Source: Hymenoscyphus infarciens (taxonomy: Eukaryota; Ascomycota; Leotiomycetes; Helotiales; Helotiaceae). Taken from it: a stretch of 64,000 nt of DNA. A program made the position numbers and the translations under genes. Below, in pieces: positions 11,682 to 24,112 of the stretch (position 1 is the first letter of the stretch; each line of letters opens with the position of its first letter). A model generated the notes under the pieces. The model was not told the DNA's origin. It did not search any database and saw only the letters and a list, made by a program, of their open reading frames with translations. The DNA lies in assembly GCA_001414345.1 (NCBI GenBank), contig LLCB01000287.1, positions 1-64,000 of the forward strand, given 5' to 3'.

Positions 11682-12862
11682 CGACATACTTAAAGTAAGA
11701 TTACGTCTACGTCGCTCTCATCGCATAAATTCCAGACATTGAACGAGAGGCTCGTGTCTTACGCACAAACGCTAAGAATCTTGTACTAATGTTTTTTTTT
11801 TTCGCTTTCTGCCATCCTTGGAAGCTGGGGTATCAAGATTTGGCATTGTCAGCTGTTGACCGGAAGGCTTCGGAGATTCATTTGCTTGGTGGTTTGCTTC
11901 GAGATTATTGGCGCTATTTTATCGTGCTACACTTCACGTCATGATCTTGCGGTCCTTAGCATAATCAAAATTGAAATGAACAATTTAGCACTTTTGCTTT
12001 TCACTTTACAGCTTCTCCTCTCCTGTGCATTTTTGAGTGCGTCTTGGTACCTCCGGGCCGTATGAAGCGAAACTTCAGATGATCGGTTCACTTGGTTCGC
12101 TGTCCCGTTCCTGTGAGGAGTTCATATACCAGAAGGAGAGAGATGACCCGAAAAAGTTGAGAGATTTTTTTTGTCTTTCGAGGAAGCTGGTCCCTTGGGA
12201 TGAGTGTGATATCAAGTACCTTCGGCCCGTTTCGTAGCACGTCCGTTCTTATGGTTTTTGGGGTTTTAGGTTTTCTGTTAGGTCGCATGCCCACTTTTCC
12301 TGGTGTATATATTTGAGAACCTTGGAGTCACGTATTGGTTTTTCGACTGGGGTGGTATCCCCGCGTTTCCCCGCATGTCGATGATCGACTTTCAAGTATC
12401 AAGTAAATTTCTAAGAAATATTCCGAGTAGCGCTTCCCCGCGTTCTTCTTTTGAATTGTGATTTCGGATGTTTGAATGTTTGGTACTCCTCCCCCCCTTA
12501 ATTGTGTGTAGATGCATAGAGGTTTTCACAGCCAAACAATGATTGCACATGACAGACAGTCAAGGGGGGGAACAGTAAGAGAGGGCCTGATTTGTGGAAT
12601 CGGAGGATGGGTTGTTTCCACCTACGGTTCGTGGCAAATTATGAGGCTGAATGCAATGCCTACTGGCTTTTTATCGGCTAGGGTTCCCTCCTTCTTGTTT
12701 AGGTGGGGTGGGTTTATTTATCTTGGCCCACTTATTATGCGGTGATTTTGTCTTTGGGACTTTTGCCGTGGGGGGTATTTATGTCTCCTTTCCTCTGAAT
12801 CCTCATTTCATTACTTACATCTTCAAACGCATTCGTAACGTGGAACACATTCATTTGTCAAC
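11682..12862. other. intergenic region upstream of the GH43 gene
   Basis: About 1.2 kb without a supported gene. It contains the short TIR element at 12491-12570. The last 100 bases before the GH43 ATG are a typical pyrimidine-rich fungal leader. Confidence 0.5.
12491..12570. mobile_element. short TIR element (MITE-like), copy 1
   Basis: An 80-bp unit starts CCCCCCCTTAATTGTGTGT and ends ACAGACAGTCAAGGGGGGG, so the ends are imperfect inverted repeats of about 18 bp. The interior reads TTTTCACAGCCAAAC and TTGCAC.TGACAGACA. A related copy at 55815-55910 shares the ends and this interior, which shows a repeated element. No coding capacity. Confidence 0.6.
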
Positions 12863-14814
12863 ATGAGGTTCTCCCAGGCGATTGCCGCTGTGATTCTTAC
12901 TTTCTCGGTTCACGTTCAAGCTGCTTCTTGGATCGTACCCGGTGCTGCGTGGACTGATACTACGGGGGCGAAGATCGATGCGCATGGGGGGAATGTTGTG
13001 AAGAGGGGGGATACGTTTTATTGGGTTGGGCAGAGTGCCAGTAATAGTATGTTTCTCTCCCTTCCCGCATGTCTTCTTCTCTCGTTCTTTCTCGGTTTGG
13101 GTCTTTTGGCAGTGATTTTGTGGAGGATAGTTTGCAGGGATACTGGGAAGGGGAAGGGGGAGTGATGAGGAACCGGATTGATGGTTGACGAAAAAAAGAT
13201 GAACAAGCATTCATGTATTCCAGCACCGATTTGTTGAATTGGACGCCACTTGGGAAACAGAATGATCTTCAATATCTTTGGAGACCCAAGATTGCTAAGC
13301 CTAATGGGAGTTTTTGGGTAATTTCCTCTTCCTTTACTTCCCCCTTCCTCTTTCTCTAGCCCTTTCCCCCCCCATCAGCCCCTCTCCCCCCAACTAACAC
13401 ACCCAGATTTACGGACAACTAGACCGCCACATCCAAGCAATGGTATCCACCACCATGGTCGGAAACTACAAACTTCAAGGAGCAGCCGTTTCCGTCCCCC
13501 CAAATGCTTATACCTACTCCGACACGGGAATGTTCCAGGATACGGATCAGGCGTGGTATATTCTTACCTCTGCGGATCATAATACGGTGCAGGTTAATCT
13601 GATTAATTCTGATGGGAGTATTGGTGCTAAGGCTAGTCAACTTAGTAAGTGACATGGCAAAAAGAAATTATGGAATGGGAGGGCGAGTGGGGGCTAACAA
13701 GAGAGTAGCTGGCGGTGCATATGAAGCCCCTGGGATTTTGAAGGTTGATAGCACTTATTACCTTATTGTTAGTGGGAAGACTGGGTGGAGGAGTAATCCT
13801 AATAAAGGTTTGTTTTCTCGATTTCCCTCTTTTCCACATCATCTTTTTACCTTCCCTGACCAAAACTAATTTCTTAGTCTTCACATCCTCCTCCATCAAC
13901 GGTCCCTGGACCGGAGGCTCCAACATCGCACCCGAAGCTGAGAATACTTACAACTCGCAAAACACTTTTGAAATGACTATCTCTGGTAGTAAGACTAAGA
14001 CTTATATTTATATGGGTGATAGCTGGGATTCAAAGGGGGGTCCGAGTAGTAACCATGTTTGGTTGCCTATTAAAGTTGATTCTGGGTAAGTGATTCCTCT
14101 CTTTGTTTCTATATGTCCGGTTTTCCAGTTTTGGAGAGGTGGTGGAAAGAAAGAAGAGAGTTGCTAATGATTGCGATAGGAAGAAGACTTTGACTTTGGA
14201 TTACCACGCGATGTGGAAGGTAGATGTCAATACCGGTGTTGTTTCTTTCCCTGCTGCTGGGAAGAGATATGCTGCTATCGATGCTGAGAGAACTGGTAAC
14301 GCAGTAGCAAGGAAGAGATCAGTTCACCGAGGTTAGCTCCCGCTTTCTGTCAACTGGGGTCTATGTACTAATTTTAGGAAATAGTGGATTCAAGCAGTGC
14401 ACTTACATTCCGCAATGTGACTGGGACTGGGAAGAAACAATGGGTCTCTTTTCATTATACTGTTAATAACCAAGAAGGTATGTTTTCAAACTCCTGTTTT
14501 GGGGTTGTTGAGAAGGTTTTGCTGATGGTTTCGGGATAGCAGGCGAGGCCTATCTTATGGTCAACGATGCTACGCAACCAACGAATATATCTGCTTTGAA
14601 CTCGAGAGCTGGGTTTCATAAGACTGTTCCTGTCGAGATTCATCTCGAGAAGGGCCGTGAGAACGTGGTCAAGTTTGGGGTTGAAGGGACTGGTGAGTGC
14701 TTGATTCCTAAGACCATTCCAGTGAGAATGTGGAATAATGCTAACGGTCACGAATTAGGAGTCGAGGCGACAGTTGATGGGATCGAGGTTTTTGAGGATG
14801 AGGAGGAACTTTGA
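12863..14814 (+). CDS. secreted GH43 exo-beta-1,3-galactanase-like glycosidase
   Basis: Eight exons: 12863-13046, 13208-13317, 13407-13644, 13709-13807, 13878-14085, 14180-14331, 14385-14477 and 14543-14814, giving 451 aa. The first 20 residues are a signal peptide (FSQAIAAVILTFSVHVQA). The five-bladed propeller signatures follow in order: DAHGGNVVKRGDTFYWVGQS, MYSSTDLLNW, LWRPKIAKPNGSFWIY, GMFQDTDQAWYILTS, AYEAPGILKVDSTYYLIVSG and TYNSQNTFEM, then YIYMGDSWD and HVWLPIKV. This order matches GH43 subfamily 24, which releases galactose from beta-1,3-galactan of arabinogalactan proteins. The C-terminal 130 residues look like a CBM35-type carbohydrate-binding domain. The exon 4 acceptor has a NAGNAG choice (13706 or 13709). 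It probably acts outside the cell on plant cell wall glycans. Confidence 0.8.
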
Positions 14815-15104
14815 ACTCTGAACTTTTGAACCGATGAATTGTCGTAGAGGGTATTCTTGTACATAGTTCTATTCTTTTGGGAAGCTGGAAGTCTTATCTT
14901 TTTGGTTTGCCTCTTCTCTTACTTCACAAGAGAGACAGGCCAATCATATTGGAGAGAAGTTAGTTCTTACATCACGTGAATCTCACTCACTAAAGGTATG
15001 AGTCATTCTCTTCATCCTATATCTTCTCGTTGAAACTTCCGGTGAGAGAAGAGAGCTTCCCATCAGATTTCAAGTCACGAGACCATTCCACTCCTCTCTC
15101 CAAA

Positions 15105-15872
15105 AATGACGACAACCACAACCCACTCCCAACAAGCAGCCCACCTCACTTCCCTTTAGTCCTAACCAACATTTACGACGCCCTAACAGCACGAACAATC
15201 GCATCTCTCCCTGGAACAAAAGCCCTCGCCACCGCAAGCGCAGCAATAGCATTCGTAGCCGGTCTCTCAGATGACGATCTGACACTTGAAGTCAACCTTT
15301 CCGCAGTTCGTAATATTGCGCCTGTAGCCAAAGAGTTCAATCTTCCGCTCTCAGTTGATTTCCAAGATGGGTATGAAGATCGACTTGAAGAGGGTTTGAG
15401 AGCACTGCTGGAGCTGGGTGTTGTGGGTGTGAATTTGGAGGACTGTGATAGGCATGGGAAAATGATGGGGATTGAGGAAGCTGTTAAGAGGGTGATTAGA
15501 GTAAAGACTGAGGCGGAGAAGTTTGGTGTTCCTGAGTTTGTTGTTAATGCGAGGGCTGATGTTTTGCTTCGTGGGGGAACGATTTCCGAAACTATTGAGA
15601 GGGGAAAGAGGTATCTTGAGGCTGGTGCTACGACTGTCTTTGTTTTGGGGGGTCTGAAGAGAGGTGGAATAAGTAAGGGGGAAGTCGTGGAGTTGAGTCG
15701 TGCTTTTGAGGGGAGGTTGAATGTTTCTATGAGAGTCGGGGGAGAGGGAAATTTGGGCGTGCAGGAGTTGAAGGAGGCTGGGGTTGCTAGGATTAGTGTT
15801 GGGCCTGGATTGCAGAGGGTAGCTATGAGCGCTTTGGGGGAAAAGGCAAGAGAGATTTTGGAGTCTAGTTGA
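15105..15872 (+). pseudogene. PEP mutase/isocitrate lyase superfamily gene with a 5' frameshift
   Basis: The frame ending at the TGA at 15870-15872 encodes a clear PEP mutase/isocitrate lyase-family barrel: LVLTNIYDALTA, LPLSVDFQDGYEDR, VGVNLEDCD, VVNARADVLLRG, GATTVFVLGG, ISVGPG. That frame stays open upstream to about 15030 but has no ATG. The only well placed ATG, at 15105 (AAAATGACG context), lies in another frame: it reads MTTTTTHSQQAAHLTS, which is the kind of N-terminus expected, then hits TAG at 15156. No GT donor exists between 15105 and 15156, so an intron cannot join them. A single-base indel near 15153 would. It is either a recent pseudogene or a sequence error. Functional members cleave or rearrange C-C or C-P bonds of small oxo-acids. 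Substrate unknown. Confidence 0.7.
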
Positions 15873-16320
15873 TTGTTTGAGATGACCTAGCGTAATCACA
15901 TACATGATTCTTCTATCCATAGCTCCTAGCAAGGACCCTCAAATCATTCAGTATCCTATAAAAACGTTTTGAATGTACTCTAAGCATTGTTTCTTTGCGG
16001 GAAAGTGCGGAGAATGTATGGCTTTCATTAACTTAAATTCTCCGTGTGCCATTTTTTAACCCACAGCTTTGGATGTCTTTAAGAAAAGACTTTCTTACTG
16101 TACCGTGGACAAGCTCGACATCGATTCAATTACTGTTTTCCTAGTGACTGACTCTATGACTTTTCGTTAATAAAAACTCGACTTCCTTTTAGCAGCTCTG
16201 ATTAACGTCAACGGTCTTCTTTTGCTCAACAGTGAAGGCTCATATACCTACCTATAAGAACACTTATCTATTTTCACGAATCCGTTTATAAATTCCCTCC
16301 CTAGAGTGCCATAGTATTTC
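15873..16320. other. intergenic flank of the retroelement island
   Basis: Normal-composition sequence between the PEP mutase-like gene and the copia LTR. Its last five bases, ATTTC at 16316-16320, are the left target-site duplication. Confidence 0.7.
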
Positions 16321-16449
16321 TGTTGAACATCCGTACCTGTCACGTAATATAGGTCTTCTAAACCCTCTTATATATAAGTAGAGAGTAATTCCTCTTTAGA
16401 ATTACTTAAATAATATAATTATATCAAACCTTATACTATCCTTTTAATA
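16321..16449 (+). repeat. 5' LTR of the copia element
   Basis: 129 bp, starting TGTTGAACATCC and matching 29896-30024 along its whole length with only transition differences. Its right end, TTTTAATA, corresponds to TTTCAACA in the other copy. Confidence 0.92.
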
Positions 16450-18001
16450 GGTTATAAGCCTAGAATTCCACCTTAGACTTATTAATTAAATTACTACTAA
16501 GTTCTTAAATAATTCCTTAACCTAGTATAAGCGTATTCTATTAATAGATATATAAGTTATTATAATTTAAAAATAGGATCTCTTATATCTATTATACCTA
16601 GTATTACTACTCTTAATTTATCTTAATACATGTTATAATAAAAGTATTAAGACACTTAAGTACTAAAATACTAGGTTAACCTCTAACCTAGCCTATATAG
16701 CTTCTTAATAGTAAAAAACTTAGTAACCTTAAAGAAGTTAAAAACATTAACCTCTTAATATACTACCTAGATAGCTTATAAAATTATATTAATATAAGTA
16801 AAAATTTTAAAATAAATATATTAGAAGAAATAAGATCTTAAGAGATTACTAAGAGCTAATTTAAGATAAGTTAAGAAAGACTAGAAGTAGCCTTAAGAAG
16901 ACGCTTCTTAGCCTATTAAATAATAAAGAAGATAAGATAGTACTTACTTATATTATACTTTAAACCTAATCTTTTTCTCTATTATACTTAAACTCTTCTT
17001 TAAACTTATCTTAAACACTTTTATAAAGACAACCTACTTAAAGACTTTAACTATATACTCTCTAATCTAGAATCTAAATCTAAAACCGAATCTAAAACTA
17101 ATACTAGCTCTAATACTACTAAATTATCCTTATTAGAAAACGAACTTCTTCCTCTTCTAAGCCTTATAAATATCTTTAAACTCTATACTAAAGAACCTTT
17201 ACCTATTACTCTTACCTCCTCTACTCCTAGCCTACCTAGCTCTTCTTAATTATATCTATTAAAAATTAAACTTAGAATAATATCTAAGAGCTCGACGAAG
17301 CTAACTAGACTAAATAGGAAAGACGAGTTATTAATAGCCTTTATATTAAAGACTACTACTATAAGTAGCTTATTACCTATAAGAAGTAGTAACTAGATAC
17401 TCTCCTAGTAGTATAAGCTATAAGTCTTAGATAAGCTACTATCTTAGAGCTAATAGTAGCTAAGAAGAAAGAATATAAAAAGGAGGATAAAGAATAAGTT
17501 AAATTCTTAGACATTAGATCTTATATAATATATAGTAAGTATAGCTTCTTAGCTAGGAACTATATTAAGAATAATAGTAATAATATCTTATAACTTCTTA
17601 TAAAACTTAAGAATAGATTTTATTCTAAAAGATTAGTATAATTTAATTAACTTATAAGTAAACTCTTATTCTTATAGCTTAATATCTTCGCCTCTATTTA
17701 AGAGTATAACTCTTAGTTTCTCTAGATCGATTATAAGCTCTTACTTATCTTACTAGATACTAAACTTAAGAATCCTTAGTTTAGCTAACTCTATATATTT
17801 AGCCTTACTCTAGTATATAACACCTTTAAAGGATATTAGGCCTAGACTTATAACTACGTTAATAATACTAGCTATATTACACCTATTAGTAAACTTATAA
17901 TAATAGTCTAAAAAGAAGAATAGTATATAACTATAGATACTAATAACATAATAATAGGTATACTTACTTATAAACAATCTAGAACTAATAAAATACTAAA
18001 A

Positions 18002-18043
18002 TATATATATTATAGTAAAATATATTATCTAGAAGCGAACTAT
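18002..18043 (+). other. relic gag zinc knuckle of the copia element
   Basis: In the plus frame, Tyr codons stand at positions 1, 4, 9 and 14 of a CX2CX4HX4C spacing, followed by KKHPYL, as in copia gag nucleocapsids. All four metal ligands are now TAT/TAC: Cys TGY to TAY by G-to-A and His CAY to TAY by C-to-T. Both changes are RIP-type. Confidence 0.7.
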
Positions 18044-18312
18044 ATTAAGAAACATCCTTATCTAAAGCTAGCTTATAATAAGTAAATAGCTAATAAAGCG
18101 GCTATAAAAGCTATTAAACGTAAGAAGCGTTCTTACTCTTAAAGTAATACTTAGAATTAGAAAAAGAAGTTAAAAGATAAGAATACTAAGACTACTATTA
18201 TAGTATTTATAAGACTATTAGTTATTAACTAAAATAACAAAGCTAACTACTACTCTATCTCTTATTAGGCCTAAATAGTATATCTTATACTAAATCTTAA
18301 AGTACTAAGAGC

Positions 18313-18503
18313 TATAATATCTCTCTATAAATACACAAAGAGAGTGCTTATAGAATAGTATCTAATATTAAGGAAAACTAAACTAAAGAGAAAAGCGAAG
18401 AGTATAAGCACTCTAGCTTTATTTATATATATTAAGCAAAGCCTTAGTAAAGCCTTAAGCTAACCTAGTTACGTAAGTAACGTATATAACTAGAACTATT
18501 ATA
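18313..18503 (-). repeat. LTR of the nested gypsy element (left copy)
   Basis: 191 bp matching 23922-24112 end to end, with transition differences only. Because the element is on the minus strand, this is its 3' LTR. Confidence 0.9.
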
Positions 18504-21500
18504 CTACCCTCTCTTTAAAAGAGCTCTTTATAACTAAGCGGCTTTGTCCTCTTTTAATATAGAAGTATTAAGCTCTAGCTTACTATAATCCTCTCTCTTA
18601 GCCTTATATGCTATTTTCTATAGTAGAAGAGCTTCTAGGGAACTAGCTATTTTTAGCTTCTCTAAATAGAACCTCTCTACTAGTTATAGCACGTATATTA
18701 GTTATTAAGCTAGATACTAATTAAGGTCTTTATTATAGCCTTTCTACTTAATTTAGTAATAGAGGGACTACTATCTCTTCTTACTAGCTAGTATTTCTTT
18801 AACCTCCTATTCCTCTTCTTTATTTATAACGATTAGTAGAGGTAGTATAACTACTTATCTTAGTAAGGGATCGTTTATAGCCTTATATAACTTCTTAAGA
18901 GTAAAGATAGAGTAAACTTTAATAGAAGCCAGTAGTTATAATTAGAAAGTAGAACCTACTTTCTTAAGAATCTTAAAAGGGCTAGCTATCTAGTAGTCTA
19001 GCTTTTAGCTTAGTTGTTAAGTTACCTAGTCCTTTATTATAATAAAGACTATATCTCCTACTCTAAAATCGACGTCTTATCTATATTTATTTATATCTTA
19101 TTCTTTCTTCTATTAAGCTTTTAATATATTTACTTAGCTAACGTCTAGGACCTTTTAGATTATCTTTATAACTACTATAGCCTCTTTTTATAATAGCTAT
19201 TCTTTTATATTAGCTAGTTCTAGTATTTACTAGTTAAACGAGGTTCTTAGTATATATCCCTTCTATAACTTAAAAGGCGATATTCTAATAGTACTATAAA
19301 GTAGTACTAACTATATATAGTCTATTATTAGAAGGATCTTAGACTAATTAGTATAATAATAATTAATATATAGCTATAAGTGCTAATTAAAGTATTAATT
19401 TATAATCTTAGTCTAGCTATCTATTTAAGCGTAGTTTATAGTTAAGAGTTAAAGCTAAATACTTAGGATTTAAGTAAACTCTCTCTAAAACGTAGTAATA
19501 AAGTAAGAGCCTCTATCTAATATTATGCTTTCTAAAATCTTATAGTATTATAAAACGTATTTAATATATAATCTTACTATCTATTTAGAAGTAATATTCT
19601 TATAGTAGAGTATTAAAATAGACTATTTAGATAAGCGGTCTATTACTATAAACATGTTATTATAACTATGTTTATTAACTAGAAAGAACTTAAAATCTAT
19701 AGCTATATATTACTATATACGTAGTAGTACTAAGAGTAGGTATAGATAGCTAGGTATTTTATCTTAAGAAACGTCTACTCTTCTATAATTATAACAGTTT
19801 TATACATATCTTATAATATTAGCTTTTATATTTTACTAGATATATCTTAAATATAAAATCTAGTAAGTCTTATCTCTCTCTAGGTAAGCTAAAAGTATCT
19901 AATTATAAGCCTTATAAATTAGGTCTATTCTTAGTATATCTACGTCTAGTACTACTAAGTAGTTTTAGTAAAGTAAAAGGCCTTTCTCTAGAGTATATAA
20001 GGAATTAGTATTAGTTTTAGCTTATACTTATATAGGTTAAAGTGTTATAATATCCTTATTTACTTAGTAGATTTGTTTTAAAAGTATAAAGAATTCTTAA
20101 AAGTAGTTATTATTAACTAAAGCTAGTATAATCGAGCTTATTTTAACCTCTAGGTCTTTAAGCGCTTCTATATTAACTTATTCTTTTATTAGAAGTATAT
20201 AGGTCTAGTACTACTTTTTAAGTTCTTTTTATAAGTATATCTTATTTACTTTATAAGTTAAAGTATCTATCTTACTATTCTTATACTTTAAATAGAATAT
20301 AATAATAAAATAGTACTTAGCTAAGGCTTTAGCCTACCTTGCTTAATAGGTAGTAAGTTACTTAGTAGTTATAAAGTACTTAAGTATCTTATAATTAGTA
20401 TAAATATAGATTTTTGAATAAGTGCTTTATAGTTCTAGTCTCTATTCTATAAGTAAGTATATAATAGTAAGTAGCTCTTTATTATATATTTCATAGTTAT
20501 ACTTAGCTAGAGATATAGTCTTACTAAAGTAGGCTATAAGATACTATTCTCTATTAACTTATTATTATTATAATACTCTAGTAATAATTCTATCTAAAGC
20601 GTCTATCTTAATTATAGTAAAGAGATTAAGAGAGTAGTAGTAGAGGATTAGTATAGAGGTAAGTACTACTTTTAGGTTCTTAAACGCTTCTTAGTACTCC
20701 TTATTAAAATTAAAAGGTATATTATTCTATGTTAGATATACTAAGAGCTTTATAATTATACTATAGTTCTAGATAAACCTTTAATAGAAGTTATAGAAAC
20801 TAAGGAAGCTTTAAACGCCTTTTACTATCTCTAGAGCTTACTATTTCTATACTACTAAGACCTTTTTAGAGTCTACTTTAATACTATTAGTACTAATAAT
20901 AAACCTAAGGTATTTTATCTTTTTAATATTAAACTTATACTTCTTAATATTAACCTATAACCTAGTATTCTTAAGATGTTAAAAGACTTTTTATATATAC
21001 TTTTTATATTTAAAGACGTTTAATAAGTAGATAAAGATATTATCTAAGTAAGTAGAGTAGAAGTTATCTAAATAGTTAAATAAGATATTATTTATATAGT
21101 GTTAGTAGGTAGATAAGCTATTTATTAGACTAAATAATAGAACCTTATACTTATATATTCTATAGTAGGTATAAAAAGTAGTTAATTCCTTAGTATCTAG
21201 ATCTATTTATATATAGTAGAAGGCTTACTAGATGTCTAGCTTAGTAAAAATATAAGCTTAACTAATATATATAAGCGTTTTATTAATTAGAGATAATAAA
21301 TAGTAGTCTTTTTAAGTAAGATTATTAAGTTTTTAGAAGTTAATATAAAAACGTAGGCTTCTATCTACTTTCTTTATAAATAGAATAGGAGTAATAAAAG
21401 AGGACTAGTTATATTTAATAAACCCTTTATAAAGATTTTTTAAGATATATTCCTTTATAGCTAATAACTCTTTTATAGATATCTTATATAGAAGAGAATA

Positions 21501-23921
21501 TCTAAGAGTATTTAAACCTTTAAGATTAATTTTATAGTTATAGTATTAGTAAAGTAAGAGAGTATCTAAGATAGCCTTAGAAAATACCTCTTTAAAGTCC
21601 TAGTACTTATTAGAAAGAGTAATATTAAGAGCTATATCTAGTTCTTAATTAGCTATAATAGTATTAATTTCGTATATACTTATAGTAAACATCTTACTAT
21701 TCTCTTAGAGTAAGTAATAATATATTCCTATAACTAAAATAGCTAAAATGTTAATAATAGAGTCTAACTTCTTTAAGATAAAGGGTTTCTAATAGTATAC
21801 TAGAGTAAGTACCTTCTTTATAACGCCTTTAAGTTCTTTCTTTATAATCTAGTATTTTACTTATATTAAGAACTTATAACCTTCTCTACTATATATAGTT
21901 AGAGTATAACTAGCTAGGGTTATAGTATTAATTTTAAAGTAATCTATAAGCTCTAAGAGCCTTCTACCTTATTAGCGCTATTTATCTATTTCTATAGCTT
22001 AGTTATAAGTATTAGCTTTATCTTAGTAAGAGGGTATAAAGTCTTTTAGTTATATAGTGTCTTAAGAGAGAGGAGTTAGCTATTAAGTAGAGAAGTAAGG
22101 CTTAAAGTTATTAGACTAGAGTAGTTTCTAATAAGTTACGTTAATATTAATATAAAAGTACTTAAAGAACCTTTAACTAAGGATAATATTATATAGACTT
22201 AAGTTTAAGAGAATAAATAGTATATTAAAGAATTTATAGCTATCTAAGATATAATTTAAAAGGAGATAGTATATAGCTTTATCTCTAATTTCTTTATTAT
22301 ATCTACGAATCTTAATAGAAGTAAGAAGTCTTTTAGTCTTTAAAATATAGAACTTTATAAAGTTATAACTAAGTTATATATTTATAAAAGAAAAGGTATT
22401 TACTTTAAAGTTACTAAAAGTAGTAGTTTATATATTAAATCTATTAATAGTTATTATACTAAGTAAAGTAAACGCTTTTCTACTAATTAATAACTATAGA
22501 TTAATCTTAGAGAGATTAATCCTATATTTATCTAAGGAGGAGTCTTCTTTTAAGCTTCTTTATTTCTTAACTTTAAGCTAGTATCTTTTCTTTTAAGCTC
22601 TTTAAAGTTAACTTTATATATCTTTAGCTTTAAATAATCCTTAATATAATAACTAGGCTTATTATAGTTAAAGTACTTATCTAATAGTCTTAGAGTTAAG
22701 TAGTTATTTATAATAGAGGTATTAGAGTATTTAAGAGAGATAAAAGAGACTATAGAGGAAGAAAGGCTAGTAGGCGTAGAAGTAAGTATATATAGGTTTA
22801 GAGTAGAAGGAAAGTTCGTTACTTATACCTTTTAAGAAGTAGGATTTTAAAGGTTATTATTAATACTACTTATAAGATTATAAAAGGAGTTTATATCTCT
22901 CTTAGCTTAGAACTTAGTAATAATAAGAGATTAGTATAGTATAGAGATTAACTTATTTTATAAGTCTTCTACCTAGTCTTATAAGAGAACTTTAGCTTTA
23001 TTTATAAGTTATTAAAACTTAGTATAAAAGTTATAAAAAGTTTCTATCTTTAATATAATAAGGTCTTAGTATTAAATATAAGCTTTTTAATATAAGTAAG
23101 AGCTAATAGCAATGTTTTAGAGATAAGTTAATATCTCTTTATAGCTATAAAACTAGTTAATAGTATTAAACTTATATTTTAGGTAAATATAGTTTTAAGC
23201 TCTTTTAAAAGTATAGTAGTAAATTAAATTTATTCTTACTTCCTTAGACTTAAAGTAGTTAGTATTAATAGATAACTTTACTATAATTTTAGTTTCCTAG
23301 GTTACGTAAGTAAATTCATCTTTTATAGTAAATTAGTAAGAATTAGCTATCTTACTTATCTTCTTAGATAATAAAACTATAAAAGAGAAACGAGTTATAT
23401 TAAGAGTTCGTAGCTAAATAGAGGTATATTAATAAGAAGTACTAGCTATATTTAAAGCATTTACTTTAAGTTTATAAACTTTACTTATTAATAAAGTTAT
23501 TATCTTAAGAATTTATTATAGAGTAGAGTTAAGTAGAAGTAATTTAGAGATCTTATATTATAAGGAACTAGTAGTTACCTTAGTAGGAGGAGATAGTAGT
23601 AGTATAGTAATAGCTAGTATATATGTTTTTTTAGGTCGAGTTCTTAAGCTAGATTAAAATATAACGTTAATAAAAGAAGGAAGAGGGATTAGCTCTACTA
23701 ACTCTAAAGTAGAGTAGAATAGTTCTTAAGTTAATAAGTTACTTTTAAAAAACTTAACATAGCTAATAGAAGAACGCTAGACCTTACTACTTAACGTAAA
23801 TAGGTTAGGCTTTATAGAAGAGAATAGTAAATTTAATAGATTTAATATAAGTAAATATATATATTATTATTAGAATATTAGTAAAAGCCTTCCTAGGTAA
23901 AGAGGGAGAGTTTAGTTTTAG

Positions 23922-24112
23922 TATAATAGCTCTCTATAAATATATAAAGAGAGTACTTATAGAATAGTATCTAATATTAAGGAAAACTAAACTAAAGAGA
24001 AAAGCGAAGAGTATAGACACTCTAGCTTTATTTATATATATTAAGCGAAGCCTCGGTAAAGCCTCGAGCTAACCTGGTTACGTAAGTGACGTATATAACT
24101 AGGACTATTATA
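23922..24112 (-). repeat. LTR of the nested gypsy element (right copy)
   Basis: Partner of 18313-18503. It keeps more CG-containing sites (GCGAAGCCTCGG) than the left copy, so it was mutated less. Confidence 0.9.

Larger units (their letters stand above)
18313..24112 (-). mobile_element. Ty3/gypsy LTR retrotransposon nested in the copia element, RIP-mutated
   Basis: 191-bp LTRs at 18313-18503 and 23922-24112 start TATAATA and end TATTATA, probably TGTAATA and TATTACA before RIP. The 5-bp duplication AGAGC flanks the unit at 18308-18312 and 24113-24117. On the minus strand the reverse transcriptase site reads YLDNIFIY (21051-21028; YLDD expected). It is followed by HLKNTRL and VNIKKYKFN..KIKYLRFIIS, the gypsy thumb region, at about 20980-20880. 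A purine-rich tract next to the left LTR, read on the minus strand, supports this orientation. All frames carry stops, so the element is dead. Confidence 0.92.
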
